A DNA stretch of 64,000 bases. Origin: Enterococcus mundtii. Lineage in GTDB: Bacteria > Bacillota > Bacilli > Lactobacillales > Enterococcaceae. Positions 9,205 to 18,880 of this stretch are shown piece after piece. Within the stretch, counting starts at the first letter, position 1. The number at the start of each line of letters is the position of its first letter. A program made the position numbers and the translations under genes. The notes under the pieces are model-generated. The model saw nothing but the letters and a program-made list of their open reading frames with translations, did no database searches and had not been told where the DNA came from. The stretch covers positions 893,501-957,500 of the forward strand of contig NZ_CP025473.1 in NCBI RefSeq assembly GCF_003957375.1. The letters run 5' to 3'.

Positions 9205-9738
9205 ATGGGAGTTCCAAAAGAAGGAGAGTTTGTAACGATCCAAAGTTATAAACACGACGGCAAATTGCATCGAACGTGGCGTGATACCATGGTATTGAAA
9301 ACAAGCGAACATTCAATGATCGGTGTCAATGATCATACTCTTGTAACAGAGTCTGATGGACGCCGTTGGGTGACGCGAGAACCAGCGATTGTATACTTTC
9401 ACAAAAAATACTGGTTCAATGTAATAGCAATGATCAGAGAAAAGGGGGTTTCCTATTATTGTAATCTGGCTTCACCTTTTTTATTAGATGATGAAGCATT
9501 AAAATATATTGATTATGACTTAGATATCAAGGTTTTTCCTGATGGCGAGAAGCGCTTGTTAGATGTCGATGAATATGAAATGCATAGTCAAATGATGAAT
9601 TATCCAAGTGATATTGACTTCATTTTAAAAGAAAACGTGAAGATTTTGGTTGACTGGATCAATAATGGAGATGGCCCATTCTCAGAAGGCTATATTGATA
9701 TTTGGTATGACCGTTACAAGCAATTGTCGCAAAAGTAA
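9205..9738 (+). CDS. ntdP: DUF402 nucleoside tri-/diphosphate phosphatase NtdP
   Basis: The 177-residue protein is a DUF402 member of the YgaC/NtdP type, which in staphylococci hydrolyses nucleoside tri- and diphosphates with divalent metal. It shows the family start [16 protein letters not shown], the core [16 protein letters not shown], the metal-site region [22 protein letters not shown] and the end [21 protein letters not shown]. The ATG follows AAGGA. It is transcribed alone from the extended -10 promoter at 9130-9138 and ends at a shared bidirectional terminator. Substrate assignment comes from homologues only. Confidence 0.88.
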   Translation: MGVPKEGEFVTIQSYKHDGKLHRTWRDTMVLKTSEHSMIGVNDHTLVTESDGRRWVTREPAIVYFHKKYWFNVIAMIREKGVSYYCNLASPFLLDDEALKYIDYDLDIKVFPDGEKRLLDVDEYEMHSQMMNYPSDIDFILKENVKILVDWINNGDGPFSEGYIDIWYDRYKQLSQK

Positions 9739-9741
9739 ACG

Positions 9742-9787
9742 AAAACAGTAAGTAAGTGAAGGAATCTTCATCTTACTTACTGTTTTT
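9742..9787. terminator. Bidirectional intrinsic terminator
   Basis: A perfect 15-bp stem (9742-9756 with 9772-9786) has an A run to its left and T's to its right. It serves ntdP and the convergent acetyltransferase gene, whose stop codon touches it. Confidence 0.88.
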
Positions 9788-10232
9788 ACTTGGATGCTTC
9801 ACAAGTTTTTTTCATGTTGAGATGTTGGATGCCCGCATCTTCGAAGACTTCACCGTAGGCTTGATAATCAAGCTTCTCGTAAAAAGGAATAGCGGTCAGT
9901 TGAGCGCCTAATTTTATCGTATCAAAGCCTTGGTTTTTAGCAAAAGCCTCTGCTTCTCTTAGCAAGACTTGCCCCAAACCTTGTTGACGATATTCAGCAA
10001 GGATTGCCATACGTTGGACTTTTATCTGGCCATTTTCGAGTGGTAGTAAACGAACAGTACCTTGCGCCTCCTGTGCATCTGTATAAAGGACGAAATGGAT
10101 ACAATGTGCCTCATCCTGATCGATTTCTCTCTCAATGGGAACACCTTGCTCGACAACGAAGACTTGGTTTCTGATACGTACAGCATCGAGATAGATCGGA
10201 CTCATCGTATCTTTTGTATGAACTACTTTCAT
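9786..10232 (-). CDS. GNAT family N-acetyltransferase
   Basis: The 148-residue product has the GNAT fold that moves an acetyl group from acetyl-CoA to an amine. RIRNQVFVVEQGVP near the start and RLLPLENGQIKVQRMAI in the middle are typical of the ElaA/YjcF-like subgroup. The acetyl-CoA loop is QQGLGQVLL, followed by the family-type FYEKLDYQAYGEVFEDAGI. I start at 10232 (MKVVHTK), preceded by AAAGGTGG on the minus strand, rather than at the longer frame to 10304. The substrate cannot be told from the sequence. Confidence 0.88.
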   Translation of the reverse strand: MKVVHTKDTMSPIYLDAVRIRNQVFVVEQGVPIEREIDQDEAHCIHFVLYTDAQEAQGTVRLLPLENGQIKVQRMAILAEYRQQGLGQVLLREAEAFAKNQGFDTIKLGAQLTAIPFYEKLDYQAYGEVFEDAGIQHLNMKKTCEASK

Positions 10233-10358
10233 TAAACAGCCACCTTTCTTTTCAGTAGTATACTGTAAAGTGATCGGAATGGAAAGTGCATAAAATAAAA
10301 TCAAAAATAACAGATTTTTTCAAAAGAATGTTATATACTATCTTAAAAAAGGAAAGAA

Positions 10359-11492
10359 GTGAATTATTTGTTCGATAAGTTAAAACAATCAAAGTTGATG
10401 TTCTGGTCATTTGAATTGCTGATTTTAGCAACATTGATCTTAGTCTCCTCGAAAATCAGCTTTGTCTTCCAACCAATCGGGACATTCTTCTCCACATTAT
10501 TTGCACCAGTTTTGATTGCTGGTTTTTTGTATTATATTTTGAATCCAATCGTTGGATTATTGATGAAAACAAAAATGAAACGGATCTGGGCAGTAGCAAT
10601 TGTACTGTTATTGTTAGTTGCCGCTCTGATCTGGATCTTGTTAAGCGTCATCCCAAGTTTAGTCCAACAAATATCTTCCTTGGCCTCTAACACGCCGAAC
10701 TTTATCCGCCAAGTAGAGACTTGGTTAGGAGAAGTTGCACAATGGTCCGTATTCAAAGATGTCGATATCAATAAATATTTTGAACAACTAGATATTTCAT
10801 ATGGCACGATCATCCAACAATTTCTGAGTGGCTTGTCTAATAGCTTAGGTTCGATCGTTGGAACGATTGCTTCAGCGACCATCGTTATTATTACCGCGCC
10901 GTTCATCTTGTTTTACATGCTGAAAGATGGTGAAAAACTTGTACCGAACATCAAACGTTTCTTTCCAGAAAAACGAAGAGAGCAAATCGTTGAGTTGTTA
11001 GGGCAGTTGAATAAAACGTTAGCTAATTATATTAGTGGCCAAGCAATCGAATGCTTATTCGTTGGTACATTCACCTTTCTAGGTTATTTTGCACTAGGCG
11101 TAGATTATGCTTTCCTTTTCGGAGTAATTGCTGGATTGACTAACCTCATTCCTTATTTAGGGCCATATTTAGGTTTAGCTCCTGCCTTTTTAGTGACAGT
11201 ATTTAATGATCCATTCAAAGCATTGCTATGTTGTGTGGTCGTTTTGATCGTTCAGCAACTAGACGGAAATATCATTTATCCGAATGTCATTGGTAAATCA
11301 TTGAAGATCCATCCACTAACGATCATTATTGTTTTACTTGTTGCGGGAAACATTGCCGGTTTACTAGGGATTTTTCTAGGTGTACCTTTTTATGCGATCT
11401 GTAAAACAATCATTTCTTATGTCGTCAAGATCGTAAAAGAAGATAAACAAAACGAGAACAAGAAAAAAATTGCGACGACTCTTGAATCTTAA
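10359..11492 (+). CDS. AI-2E family (PerM-like) membrane transporter
   Basis: The 377-residue protein has seven to eight hydrophobic helices and belongs to the AI-2E/PerM family, whose members export autoinducer-2-like compounds or act as ion antiporters. An N-terminal pair of helices (about 18-75) is followed by a soluble segment rich in Gln/Trp/Asp. The conserved C-terminal half then has FILFYMLKDGE, NYISGQAIEC, LIPYLGPYLG and the Gly-rich last helices. The start is unclear: GTG at 10359 is only 2 bases from GGAAAG, while TTG at 10368 is spaced better. Transported substrate unknown. Confidence 0.88.
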   Translation: MNYLFDKLKQSKLMFWSFELLILATLILVSSKISFVFQPIGTFFSTLFAPVLIAGFLYYILNPIVGLLMKTKMKRIWAVAIVLLLLVAALIWILLSVIPSLVQQISSLASNTPNFIRQVETWLGEVAQWSVFKDVDINKYFEQLDISYGTIIQQFLSGLSNSLGSIVGTIASATIVIITAPFILFYMLKDGEKLVPNIKRFFPEKRREQIVELLGQLNKTLANYISGQAIECLFVGTFTFLGYFALGVDYAFLFGVIAGLTNLIPYLGPYLGLAPAFLVTVFNDPFKALLCCVVVLIVQQLDGNIIYPNVIGKSLKIHPLTIIIVLLVAGNIAGLLGIFLGVPFYAICKTIISYVVKIVKEDKQNENKKKIATTLES

Positions 11493-11556
11493 TGATCTTC
11501 TTAATGATCTAATGGGTATTTTTATTGCAAAGAAAATCGCTTTATGATACCATTTT

Positions 11557-11587
11557 AACGTGGCTAACTTTAGCCACGTTTTTTTCT
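11557..11587 (+). terminator. Intrinsic terminator
   Basis: AACGTGGCTA (11557-11566) pairs perfectly with TAGCCACGTT (11571-11580) around a 4-base loop, followed by a T run. It ends the AI-2E-family gene. Confidence 0.9.
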
Positions 11588-11630
11588 TTAAAAAAATAAA
11601 AATTTAAATGAATAAGGAGAGAATGCGATT

Positions 11631-13007
11631 ATGAATGCTGACCCTGAGAGTCAGTCGCTGTTAGCGCAAATTTTATTATTGATCATTTTGACATTGATCA
11701 ATGCTTTTTTAGCAGCTTCCGAAATTGCAGTTGTATCGATCAATAAAAATCGGATCGAACAAAAAGCGGAAGAAGGAGATGTTAAATCTAAAAAGCTTTT
11801 AAAAATATTGCAGAACCCAAATAACTTCCTATCAACTATCCAAGTAGGAATCACTTTGGTCAATATTTTATCTGGTGCATCTTTAGCTAATACTTTATCC
11901 GTAAGATTAGCCCCACTATTAGGTGGCGGTGCCGCAGCAAGAAGTATTGCAAATATTATCGTACTGGCTATTTTGACCTATGTTTCGATTGTTTTTGGAG
12001 AATTATACCCGAAAAGGATCGCTTTGAATAAATCAGAAGAGGTAGCGAATTTTACCTCAGGTATGATCCGAATGATCGGTGTCGTAGCGAAACCTTTCGT
12101 GTGGCTGTTATCTGCATCTACCAGCTTGCTGGCACGGATAACACCAATGACTTTTGACGATGAAGATTCAAAGATGACCCGCGACGAAATGCGGTATATG
12201 CTTGAAAACGAAGGGGTATTGAACAACGAAGAGTTGGAAATGCTTCAAGGTGTCTTTTCTTTAGACACAAAAGTTGCAAGGGAAGTAATGGTTCCTCGAA
12301 CAGATGCTTTTATGATCGACATTAATGACTCCATTGAAGAAAATGTCAACGAAGTACTATCGGAGAATTACTCAAGGATTCCTGTTTATAATGAAGACAA
12401 AGATAAAGTTGTTGGAATCCTTCATACGAAAAATTTATTAAAAGCTGCCCATAAATTTGGGTTCGAAAATTTAGAGATCAAAAAAATCATGCAAGAACCA
12501 CTTTTTGTTCCAGAAACGATTTTTATTGATGATCTATTATATGAAATGAAAAAAACACAAAACCAAATGGCGATTCTATTAGATGAATATGGCGGAGTCG
12601 TAGGTTTAGTGACACTGGAAGATCTACTTGAAGAAATCGTTGGAGAAATCGATGACGAATCAGATGAAGTAGAAAATCTCTACGAACAAGTCGGTGACTA
12701 TGAATATATCATTCAAGGTCGAATGCTGATCGATGAATTTAATGAGGCGTTTGAAAGCAATCTCCATATGAGTGATGTGGATACGATGGCTGGCTACTTG
12801 ATCACAGCTTTGGGCATGATTCCCGATGAAGGAGAAAAACTTTCATTCGATGTTGAAAACATTACCTTGATTTCTGAAGAAATGGAAGGTTCTAGAATAC
12901 TTAAAATTCGTGTGATCTTCCATGATCCAGAAGAGATAGAAGCTGAGCCTGAAGAAGAACGTCGCTATTTCAAAAAAGATTTTGAAGACGACGAACCACG
13001 AAGATAA
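11631..13007 (+). CDS. CNNM/CorC-type CBS-domain membrane protein
   Basis: This 458-residue protein has the layout of the HlyC/CorC family: a four-helix DUF21/CNNM membrane domain (about 10-190), a pair of CBS domains (about 215-340; MVPRTDAF to [15 protein letters not shown]) and a C-terminal CorC_HlyC domain (about 355-440). Homologues take part in magnesium export or resistance (MpfA in staphylococci). The membrane domain has the expected small-residue helix [27 protein letters not shown] precedes the ATG and a terminator lies just upstream, so it is transcribed separately. The ion is inferred from family only. Confidence 0.9.
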   Translation: MNADPESQSLLAQILLLIILTLINAFLAASEIAVVSINKNRIEQKAEEGDVKSKKLLKILQNPNNFLSTIQVGITLVNILSGASLANTLSVRLAPLLGGGAAARSIANIIVLAILTYVSIVFGELYPKRIALNKSEEVANFTSGMIRMIGVVAKPFVWLLSASTSLLARITPMTFDDEDSKMTRDEMRYMLENEGVLNNEELEMLQGVFSLDTKVAREVMVPRTDAFMIDINDSIEENVNEVLSENYSRIPVYNEDKDKVVGILHTKNLLKAAHKFGFENLEIKKIMQEPLFVPETIFIDDLLYEMKKTQNQMAILLDEYGGVVGLVTLEDLLEEIVGEIDDESDEVENLYEQVGDYEYIIQGRMLIDEFNEAFESNLHMSDVDTMAGYLITALGMIPDEGEKLSFDVENITLISEEMEGSRILKIRVIFHDPEEIEAEPEEERRYFKKDFEDDEPRR

Positions 13008-13036
13008 GACACCTTCGATGATCTTTTAACGAAATG

Positions 13037-13087
13037 AAGAGCGGATATATTACTTGCTTTCTGAAGTGATGTATCTGTTCTTTTTTT
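13037..13087 (+). terminator. Probable intrinsic terminator
   Basis: Segments 13037-13054 and 13063-13081 pair over about 18 positions with several G-U pairs and two mismatches, followed by a run of seven T. Weaker than its neighbours but correctly placed after the CBS-domain gene. Confidence 0.6.
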
Positions 13088-13252
13088 GGAGATATCAAAT
13101 GAAAAGAAAAAGTAAAACTGTTTCGCTTACTTTTTCAATCAGAAGATCCATGCTATACTATTTGAGTTGAAGAAAAGGATAGAGGATCTATCGAATAGTT
13201 GAAGGGTTTCTTTTTATTGAAGCAATAGACAAATGAAGAATGGAGTAAATAT

Positions 13253-14833
13253 ATGAACAATCCAGAATTAAAACAGCAAGTGGACAATCGACGCACATTT
13301 GCGATCATTTCCCATCCGGATGCGGGGAAAACAACGATCACCGAACAACTGCTTTTATTTGGTGGTGCGATTCGCCAAGCAGGAACGGTCAAAGGAAAGA
13401 AAACAGGTAATTTTGCAAAATCCGACTGGATGGAAATCGAAAAACAACGTGGAATTTCTGTTACCAGTTCAGTGATGCAATTTGATTATCATGGTAAAAG
13501 AGTCAATATTCTAGACACACCTGGGCATGAAGATTTCTCAGAAGATACGTATCGTACCTTGATGGCGGTAGATAGTGCGGTCATGGTCATCGATAGCGCA
13601 AAAGGGATTGAAGCACAAACGAAAAAACTTTTCCAAGTAGTCAAAAGAAGAGGAATTCCTATCTTCACCTTCATCAATAAATTGGATCGAGATGGTCGAG
13701 AACCGCTTGATTTATTAGAAGAATTAGAAGAGTTATTAGATATCGAATCTTGTCCAATGAATTGGCCAATCGGTATGGGGAAAGGACTGGAAGGATTATA
13801 CGATATCCATCATAATCGAGTAGAATTTTATCGTCCTGAGAATTATCAAGATGAACGCTTAGCTCAATTAGATGAAGAAGGCCACTTGCCAGAGAATCAT
13901 CCGCTCAGAAATAATTCATTGTACGAGCAAGTATTAGAAGAAGTAGAGCTGTTAAAAGAAGCCGGGGATTCCTTTAATGAAGAAAAAATCGCACGTGGGG
14001 AGCAGACGCCAGTATTTTTCGGTTCAGCTCTAACTAATTTTGGTGTTCAGACATTTTTAGAAACATTCGTTGATTTGGCGCCATCTCCTTATGGACATAA
14101 AACACGTGAAGAGCAAGTAGTCAGCCCGTATGAACAAGAGTTTTCTGGGTTTGTCTTTAAGATCCAAGCCAATATGAATCCAGCTCACCGAGATCGTATT
14201 GCATTTGTACGAATCTGTTCAGGTACATTTGAACGTGGAATAGACGTTTCATTACAGCGGACGAACAAAAAATTGAAATTGAGTAATGTCACGCAGTTTA
14301 TGGCAGATGCCAGAGAAAACGTTGAAAATGCTGTGGCAGGAGATATCATTGGTGTGTATGACACTGGAAACTATCAAATCGGTGACACATTATATGAAGG
14401 AAAACTAAAAGTAGCTTATGAAGAATTACCTTCATTTACCCCTGAGCTTTTCATGAAAGTAACGGCTAAAAATGTGATGAAACAAAAATCATTCCACAAG
14501 GGAATCAATCAATTGGTACAAGAAGGTGCCATTCAATTATATAAAACCTATGTGACCGAAGAATACATCATCGGAGCAGTTGGACAATTGCAATTTGAAG
14601 TTTTCCAATATCGGATGTTGAATGAATACAATGCAGAAGTGATCATGTCGCCAATGGGTAACAAGATTGCCCGTTGGATCGAGCCGGAAGATCTGGATGA
14701 AAAAATGAGTTCTAGTCGTAACATCTTAGCGAGAGATCGCTTCGATCAACCGCTATTCTTATTTGAGAATCAGTTTGCAGAGCGTTGGTTTGCGGACAAA
14801 TATCCAAACGTAAAATTAAAAAGTTTGATGTAA
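13253..14833 (+). CDS. prfC: Peptide chain release factor 3
   Basis: The 526-residue GTPase recycles release factors RF1 and RF2 from the ribosome after termination. The G1 loop is [11 protein letters not shown] (about 22-32), G2 and switch regions follow with [14 protein letters not shown]3 is [16 protein letters not shown], and G4 is INKLDRDG. Domain II and the RF3 C-terminal domain (from about 390) follow, with [12 protein letters not shown] near the end. The length is normal. It has its own leader of about 170 bases and a strong terminator downstream. Confidence 0.96.
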   Translation: MNNPELKQQVDNRRTFAIISHPDAGKTTITEQLLLFGGAIRQAGTVKGKKTGNFAKSDWMEIEKQRGISVTSSVMQFDYHGKRVNILDTPGHEDFSEDTYRTLMAVDSAVMVIDSAKGIEAQTKKLFQVVKRRGIPIFTFINKLDRDGREPLDLLEELEELLDIESCPMNWPIGMGKGLEGLYDIHHNRVEFYRPENYQDERLAQLDEEGHLPENHPLRNNSLYEQVLEEVELLKEAGDSFNEEKIARGEQTPVFFGSALTNFGVQTFLETFVDLAPSPYGHKTREEQVVSPYEQEFSGFVFKIQANMNPAHRDRIAFVRICSGTFERGIDVSLQRTNKKLKLSNVTQFMADARENVENAVAGDIIGVYDTGNYQIGDTLYEGKLKVAYEELPSFTPELFMKVTAKNVMKQKSFHKGINQLVQEGAIQLYKTYVTEEYIIGAVGQLQFEVFQYRMLNEYNAEVIMSPMGNKIARWIEPEDLDEKMSSSRNILARDRFDQPLFLFENQFAERWFADKYPNVKLKSLM

Positions 14834-14915
14834 TCAGTGATTCCTATTGCCTGTACAGTGGTTCCCTTTTAAAATAAAAACTTAAAAATATTCATTTAGC
14901 ATATAAATTAAAACG

Positions 14916-14958
14916 AACACACGACGATTCCTGTTTTCAGTGAATTGTCGTGTGTTTT
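14916..14958 (+). terminator. Intrinsic terminator after prfC
   Basis: A near-perfect 15-bp stem (14916-14930 with 14942-14956, one mismatch) encloses an 11-base loop and runs into T's. Confidence 0.85.
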
Positions 14959-15077
14959 TGTTGGATCTTAACGTTTTTTTGTTTATTTTGAAAAAATCAA
15001 TTAAAATCAAATAAAAAAACAGATTAGAATATTTTTGCGTACATATATATAAAATAAGCAAAGAAAGTAGGGATCAA

Positions 15078-15305
15078 ATGGAAACAGAAATCGAAAAAAA
15101 ACAGCGTATTGAAAGAAAAAGAGCAAAAATGCGTCGAGTATGTCAAATGTTGGATATTGAGAATTGGGAAAAAAATGAACGAATCGTCACAGAAATACGC
15201 TCGATCATCCAAACGGATCGACCTGTAAAGGGGAGGGAAGTTGGAAATAGGAAAAAGAAAAAAGGGAATGCCAAGTACCTTCGACAAAACCCTTTTGATT
15301 CATGA
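15078..15305 (+). CDS. Small very basic hypothetical protein
   Basis: A 75-residue frame with about one third Lys plus Arg and no membrane segment. Residues 1-50 look helical (EIEKKQRIERKRAKMRR), and the tail is a run of Lys and Asn. AGTAGGGA precedes the ATG by a normal distance and TATAAA lies about 30 bases upstream, so it may be expressed. I recognise no family. It lies between the prfC terminator and the convergent DUF1827 gene. It could be a nucleic-acid-binding peptide, but that rests on charge alone. The frame could also be spurious. Confidence 0.5.
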   Translation: METEIEKKQRIERKRAKMRRVCQMLDIENWEKNERIVTEIRSIIQTDRPVKGREVGNRKKKKGNAKYLRQNPFDS

Positions 15306-15318
15306 TTTATTTTTTTAC

Positions 15319-15639
15319 CTACATAGCAATTGGTGCATTTAAATTTTTTTTTGGAATAGAGATTTCTACTAAGCCCGGTAACTCGATCACTTGGATGTCT
15401 TCAGGATGGTACTCAGCGTCATGGATTTTTTTTAAGAAGTAATGTTGGATTTCTTCAATTTCCTTTGGTTGGATATTGCGATTTTCATTCATCAGGACGA
15501 TTTCATTGTGCTCGGGAGCTTCTGTATAAATAACGGTTGTGTTTCCTGCGGTATACACCTTCACCATATGTGCATCTGTATTTTCTAATTGATTTAAAAC
15601 TAATCGTGAATGACTGTTTGTTACATTAACTAGTTTCAT
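15319..15639 (-). CDS. DUF1827 family protein
   Basis: This 106-residue protein looks like a DUF1827 member, a small soluble family confined to streptococci, enterococci and relatives, with no known reaction. The start KLVNVTNSHSRLVLNQLENT and the middle YTEAPEHNEIVLMNENR are the recognisable parts. I start at 15639 because AGAGGTGAG precedes that ATG on the minus strand; three residues upstream there is another in-frame ATG without a site. It lies just downstream of clpE in the same direction but behind a strong terminator. The position next to clpE seems to recur in related genera (from memory). Confidence 0.75.
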   Translation of the reverse strand: MKLVNVTNSHSRLVLNQLENTDAHMVKVYTAGNTTVIYTEAPEHNEIVLMNENRNIQPKEIEEIQHYFLKKIHDAEYHPEDIQVIELPGLVEISIPKKNLNAPIAM

Positions 15640-15764
15640 GGCGCTCACCTCTCTTATGTATTTAAGAAATAACTTACATTAATTATAATTTTTTTTTAGT
15701 AAAATGAACAGCATTTTGTCTTCTTAAAAATGAACGGATGAGAAAAAATCGTTACTTCTTTTCC

Positions 15765-15805
15765 AAAAATAAAAACAAAAGCGGAGAGTGACAAACTCTC
15801 CGCTC
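15765..15805 (-). terminator. clpE terminator
   Basis: AGCGGAGAGT (15780-15789) pairs perfectly with 15795-15804 around a 5-base loop. On the minus strand it is followed by a T-rich tract (A-rich 15765-15779 on the plus strand). Confidence 0.88.
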
Positions 15806-15832
15806 GATTTTTACTACCATACTAACAAGGAA

Positions 15833-18070
15833 TTATTCTGTCGGTTCGTTGTTTGCTTCTTTGACCAAACGTTCAGGTTTAGACGTAATGACGATTTTGC
15901 CGTCTTTATCTAATTTTGCTTTAAGATCTGAGATCGTTGGATGATCAAGATAGAATTCGGCAATGCCGTCTTCGATTTGTTCTTGAATCGTCCGACGTAA
16001 TGGTCGGGCACCCATTGATGGATCGTAACCAAGATCAACCAGCTTTTCTTTGACATTCGTAGGAACGTCCACATGTAATTGTTGAGCCGCCAACAATTGA
16101 TTGACATCATCAAGCATGAGAGTAACGATCGTCATCAAGTTTTCTTTTGATAAAGCACTGAACTCGATGATTCCATCAAAACGATTCAAGAATTCTGGTG
16201 TGAAGTAGTTGTTCAATTGATTCAAGACAGAACGAGTCACACCTTCGCGAGCAGCACCAAAGCCAACATTGGCTTCTACTTTTCCAGTTCCTGCATTACT
16301 TGTCATAATGATGATTGTATCTTTGAAGCTGACCGTACGACCTTGCGCATCGGTTAAACGTCCATCATCTAAGATCTGTAGGAACATGTGTAAGACATCT
16401 GGATGTGCTTTTTCTACTTCATCAAGCAGAACCAGACTATACGGGTTTCTACGTACTTTTTCAGTCAATTGACCAGCTTCTTCGTAACCGACATAGCCTG
16501 GAGGGGAACCAATCAATTTTGCGACACTGTGTTTTTCCATGTATTCTGACATATCAAAACGGATCATCGATTCTTCAGATCCAAACAATTCATAAGCTAG
16601 TTGCTTCGCTAATTCTGTTTTACCAACACCAGTAGGACCAACAAATAAGAAAGAACCAATCGGACGGTTTTTCTTGCTTAGACCAACTCGATTACGACGA
16701 ATGGCTTTGGCTACCCGGTCAACCGCATCGTCTTGCCCGATTACATGTTTTTTCAAGTCGTCCGCTAAGTTTTTCAATTGAGTTTGTTCTTTTTCTTTCA
16801 GTTCACCAACTGGGATGCCTGTACGTTGTTCAACGATTTTTTCCATATCCTTTTCAGAGATTACTGGGATTTCTTCTTCTGAGAGTTGCCGTTCTTGCAT
16901 TTTTTTTAATTTATTGATTTGATCGCGATAATAAGCTGCTTTTTCGAAATCTTCTTCTTTAGAAGCCAACAACTTTTGTTCTTCCGCTTCTTCCAATTTC
17001 TTTTCGATCATTTTTGGATCAACGATTTGGATCGTTAAGTTTTTCTTAGATCCTGTTTCATCCAGTAAATCGATGGCTTTATCCGGTAAAAAACGATCTT
17101 GGATATAGCGATTGGACAATCTAGCCGCAGCTTCGACTGCAGCATCTGTGTATTTGACATGATGATAGTCTTCATAGCGCTTTTGTAATCCTTTTAAAAT
17201 ACTGATCGTTTCATCTACAGAAGGTTCATCAACACGAACAGGTTGCATGCGGCGTTCTAACGCAGCATCTTTTTCAATGATCCGGTATTCATTCAATGTC
17301 GTTGCCCCAACCATTTGTAATTCGCCACGAGCTAACGCAGGTTTTAATATGTTTCCGGCATCCATGTTACCATCGCCAGCTGAACCAGCCCCAACGATTT
17401 CATGAACTTCATCTATAAATAAAATGACATTTTCGGCTTGTCTGATTTCTTCGATCAGTTTTTGCATCCGTTCTTCAAATTGGCCTCTGATTCCTGTGCC
17501 TTGGACAAGTGAAACAACATCTAAGCGAATCACTTCTTTATCTAGTAATTTTTGTGGAACATCGCCATCAACGATTTTTTGAGCGAGTCCTTCAACCACA
17601 GCCGTTTTACCGACACCTGGTTCTCCAATCAATACAGGGTTGTTCTTTGTGCGACGATTCAAGATTTCGATTACGCGCTTGATTTCATCATCTCGGCCGA
17701 TGACTGGATCGATTTCACCTTGGCGTGCTTCTTCTGTAATATTGATACCGTATTCGCCTAAAAGACCATCTGAAGCGGGTCCTTGTGGTGGTTGTCCACC
17801 ATTGAAGTTGTTGTTCCCACCAAACTGAGTAGGGGGTGTTTGTTCATAATTTCCTTGTTGTTGCATTTGACGAGACATCGAACGAAACAGATCGTCCAGA
17901 CTCCCAAAGCCAAATGGATCATTTTGGGCCATACTTGTTAGACCTCCATTTTGCTGATTTTTGATTTTTTGGTAACAGCTCTGACAATAGTCAAGTTGTG
18001 TACGTTGGCCATTGACAGTCGCATACAAGTGAATCGTTGCTTCATTTTTTCCACAGTTTTGACAAAGCAT
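15833..18070 (-). CDS. clpE: ATP-dependent Clp protease ATP-binding subunit ClpE
   Basis: The 745-residue AAA+ unfoldase feeds damaged proteins to ClpP. A ClpE-specific N-terminal zinc finger (CQNC and CQSC, residues 3-39) is followed by a Gln/Gly/Asn-rich linker. ATPase domain 1 has Walker [18 protein letters not shown]-type coiled-coil middle segment (about 360-410) precedes ATPase domain 2 with [15 protein letters not shown] start at 18070 (MLCQNCG) because AAAGGA is 11 bases upstream; the longer frame to 18091 starts inside that site. A CtsR operator and promoter lie upstream, so it belongs to the class III heat-shock regulon. Confidence 0.95.
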   Translation of the reverse strand: MLCQNCGKNEATIHLYATVNGQRTQLDYCQSCYQKIKNQQNGGLTSMAQNDPFGFGSLDDLFRSMSRQMQQQGNYEQTPPTQFGGNNNFNGGQPPQGPASDGLLGEYGINITEEARQGEIDPVIGRDDEIKRVIEILNRRTKNNPVLIGEPGVGKTAVVEGLAQKIVDGDVPQKLLDKEVIRLDVVSLVQGTGIRGQFEERMQKLIEEIRQAENVILFIDEVHEIVGAGSAGDGNMDAGNILKPALARGELQMVGATTLNEYRIIEKDAALERRMQPVRVDEPSVDETISILKGLQKRYEDYHHVKYTDAAVEAAARLSNRYIQDRFLPDKAIDLLDETGSKKNLTIQIVDPKMIEKKLEEAEEQKLLASKEEDFEKAAYYRDQINKLKKMQERQLSEEEIPVISEKDMEKIVEQRTGIPVGELKEKEQTQLKNLADDLKKHVIGQDDAVDRVAKAIRRNRVGLSKKNRPIGSFLFVGPTGVGKTELAKQLAYELFGSEESMIRFDMSEYMEKHSVAKLIGSPPGYVGYEEAGQLTEKVRRNPYSLVLLDEVEKAHPDVLHMFLQILDDGRLTDAQGRTVSFKDTIIIMTSNAGTGKVEANVGFGAAREGVTRSVLNQLNNYFTPEFLNRFDGIIEFSALSKENLMTIVTLMLDDVNQLLAAQQLHVDVPTNVKEKLVDLGYDPSMGARPLRRTIQEQIEDGIAEFYLDHPTISDLKAKLDKDGKIVITSKPERLVKEANNEPTE

Positions 18071-18180
18071 AAAACATTCACGTCCTTTCAAACATTAGTC
18101 ATTAAGTCTATTTTACATCGCGCCTATCTTTGGGTAAAAGAATAACACTCGATCAACAAACCTTATAAAAGTCATACCTC

Positions 18181-18235
18181 GTTGACCATTACTGACCATT
18201 TAATTTTATTATACTAATTTTTTGAATTGACGCAA
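18181..18235 (-). promoter_or_regulatory. clpE promoter with CtsR operator
   Basis: On the minus strand TTGCGT (18230-18235) and TATAAT (18208-18213) are 16 bases apart. Just downstream, two heptads GGTCAGT and GGTCAAC with a 3-base spacer (18181-18197) match the CtsR direct repeat. The operator covers the early transcribed region, so CtsR would block clpE until heat or misfolding stress. The rest of the 543-base gap before ptsH (18236-18485) shows one more GGTCAAA (18361-18367) but nothing I can name. Confidence 0.82.
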
Positions 18236-18485
18236 GCAATTGGTTCTTTTGTTCATACAATGTGACAAACCATTTGGGTAAGAACCTTAAGTTGTCGACG
18301 AATTTGTAGGGGATCTAGCTGAAATTTCAAGAATCGTTCAATTACTCGACAAACAATGATTGGTCAAACGATTCATGAGATATAAAAAAACATGCAATTT
18401 ATTAAAACAGGAATAATCGTCACTATGCATGAAACACTTCTACAGAATACTTTATTGGATTTTCTCTCAATTTAAATGAAAACTG

Positions 18486-18537
18486 TTGTATCTAAGGAAA
18501 AAAAATGGTAATCTTTACAGATGAAAGGGTTCATCTG
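18486..18537 (+). promoter_or_regulatory. ptsHI promoter and 5' leader hairpin
   Basis: TTGTAT (18486-18491) and TAATCT (18509-18514) are 17 bases apart, with a TG extension before the -10. The predicted transcript would begin at or within an 8-bp hairpin, CAGATGAA (18518-18525) with TTCATCTG (18530-18537), about 75 bases before the ptsH start. Such a 5' hairpin could stabilise the mRNA. Confidence 0.6.
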
Positions 18538-18613
18538 ATTAGTTCTATCATGGATTGCTAAAAAAGAAAACCCTCACATAAAAACAACACTCACTTAAAG
18601 GAGACCGATTAAT

Positions 18614-18880
18614 ATGGAAAAGAAAGAATTTCACGTAGTAGCAGAAACTGGGATCCACGCACGTCCAGCTACTCTATTAGTACAAACAGCAAGCAAATTT
18701 AACTCTGATGTAAACTTAGAGTATAAAGGTAAATCAGTAAACTTAAAATCTATCATGGGCGTTATGTCTTTAGGTGTAGGTCAAGGTTCTGACGTTACTA
18801 TCACTGCTGAAGGTGCTGACGAAGCTGATGCTATGGCAGCTATCGTTGAAACAATGAAGAAAGAAGGCTTATCTGAATAA
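18614..18880 (+). CDS. ptsH: Phosphocarrier protein HPr
   Basis: HPr (88 residues) passes phosphate from enzyme I to sugar-specific PTS components. His15 in GIHARPAT is the catalytic site. Ser46 in LKSIMGVM is the regulatory site phosphorylated by HPr kinase, which makes HPr a CcpA co-repressor. AAAGGAGA precedes the ATG. The gene overlaps ptsI by one base (TAATG), so both are translated together. HPr-Ser-P with CcpA would act on the cre-like sites seen at the chitinase and LPMO genes. Confidence 0.98.
   Translation: MEKKEFHVVAETGIHARPATLLVQTASKFNSDVNLEYKGKSVNLKSIMGVMSLGVGQGSDVTITAEGADEADAMAAIVETMKKEGLSE

Noticed and set aside
15024-15287. 87-residue minus-strand frame opposite the small basic protein
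   Set aside because: It is the hydrophobic shadow of a Lys-rich frame and runs into AT-rich non-coding sequence.
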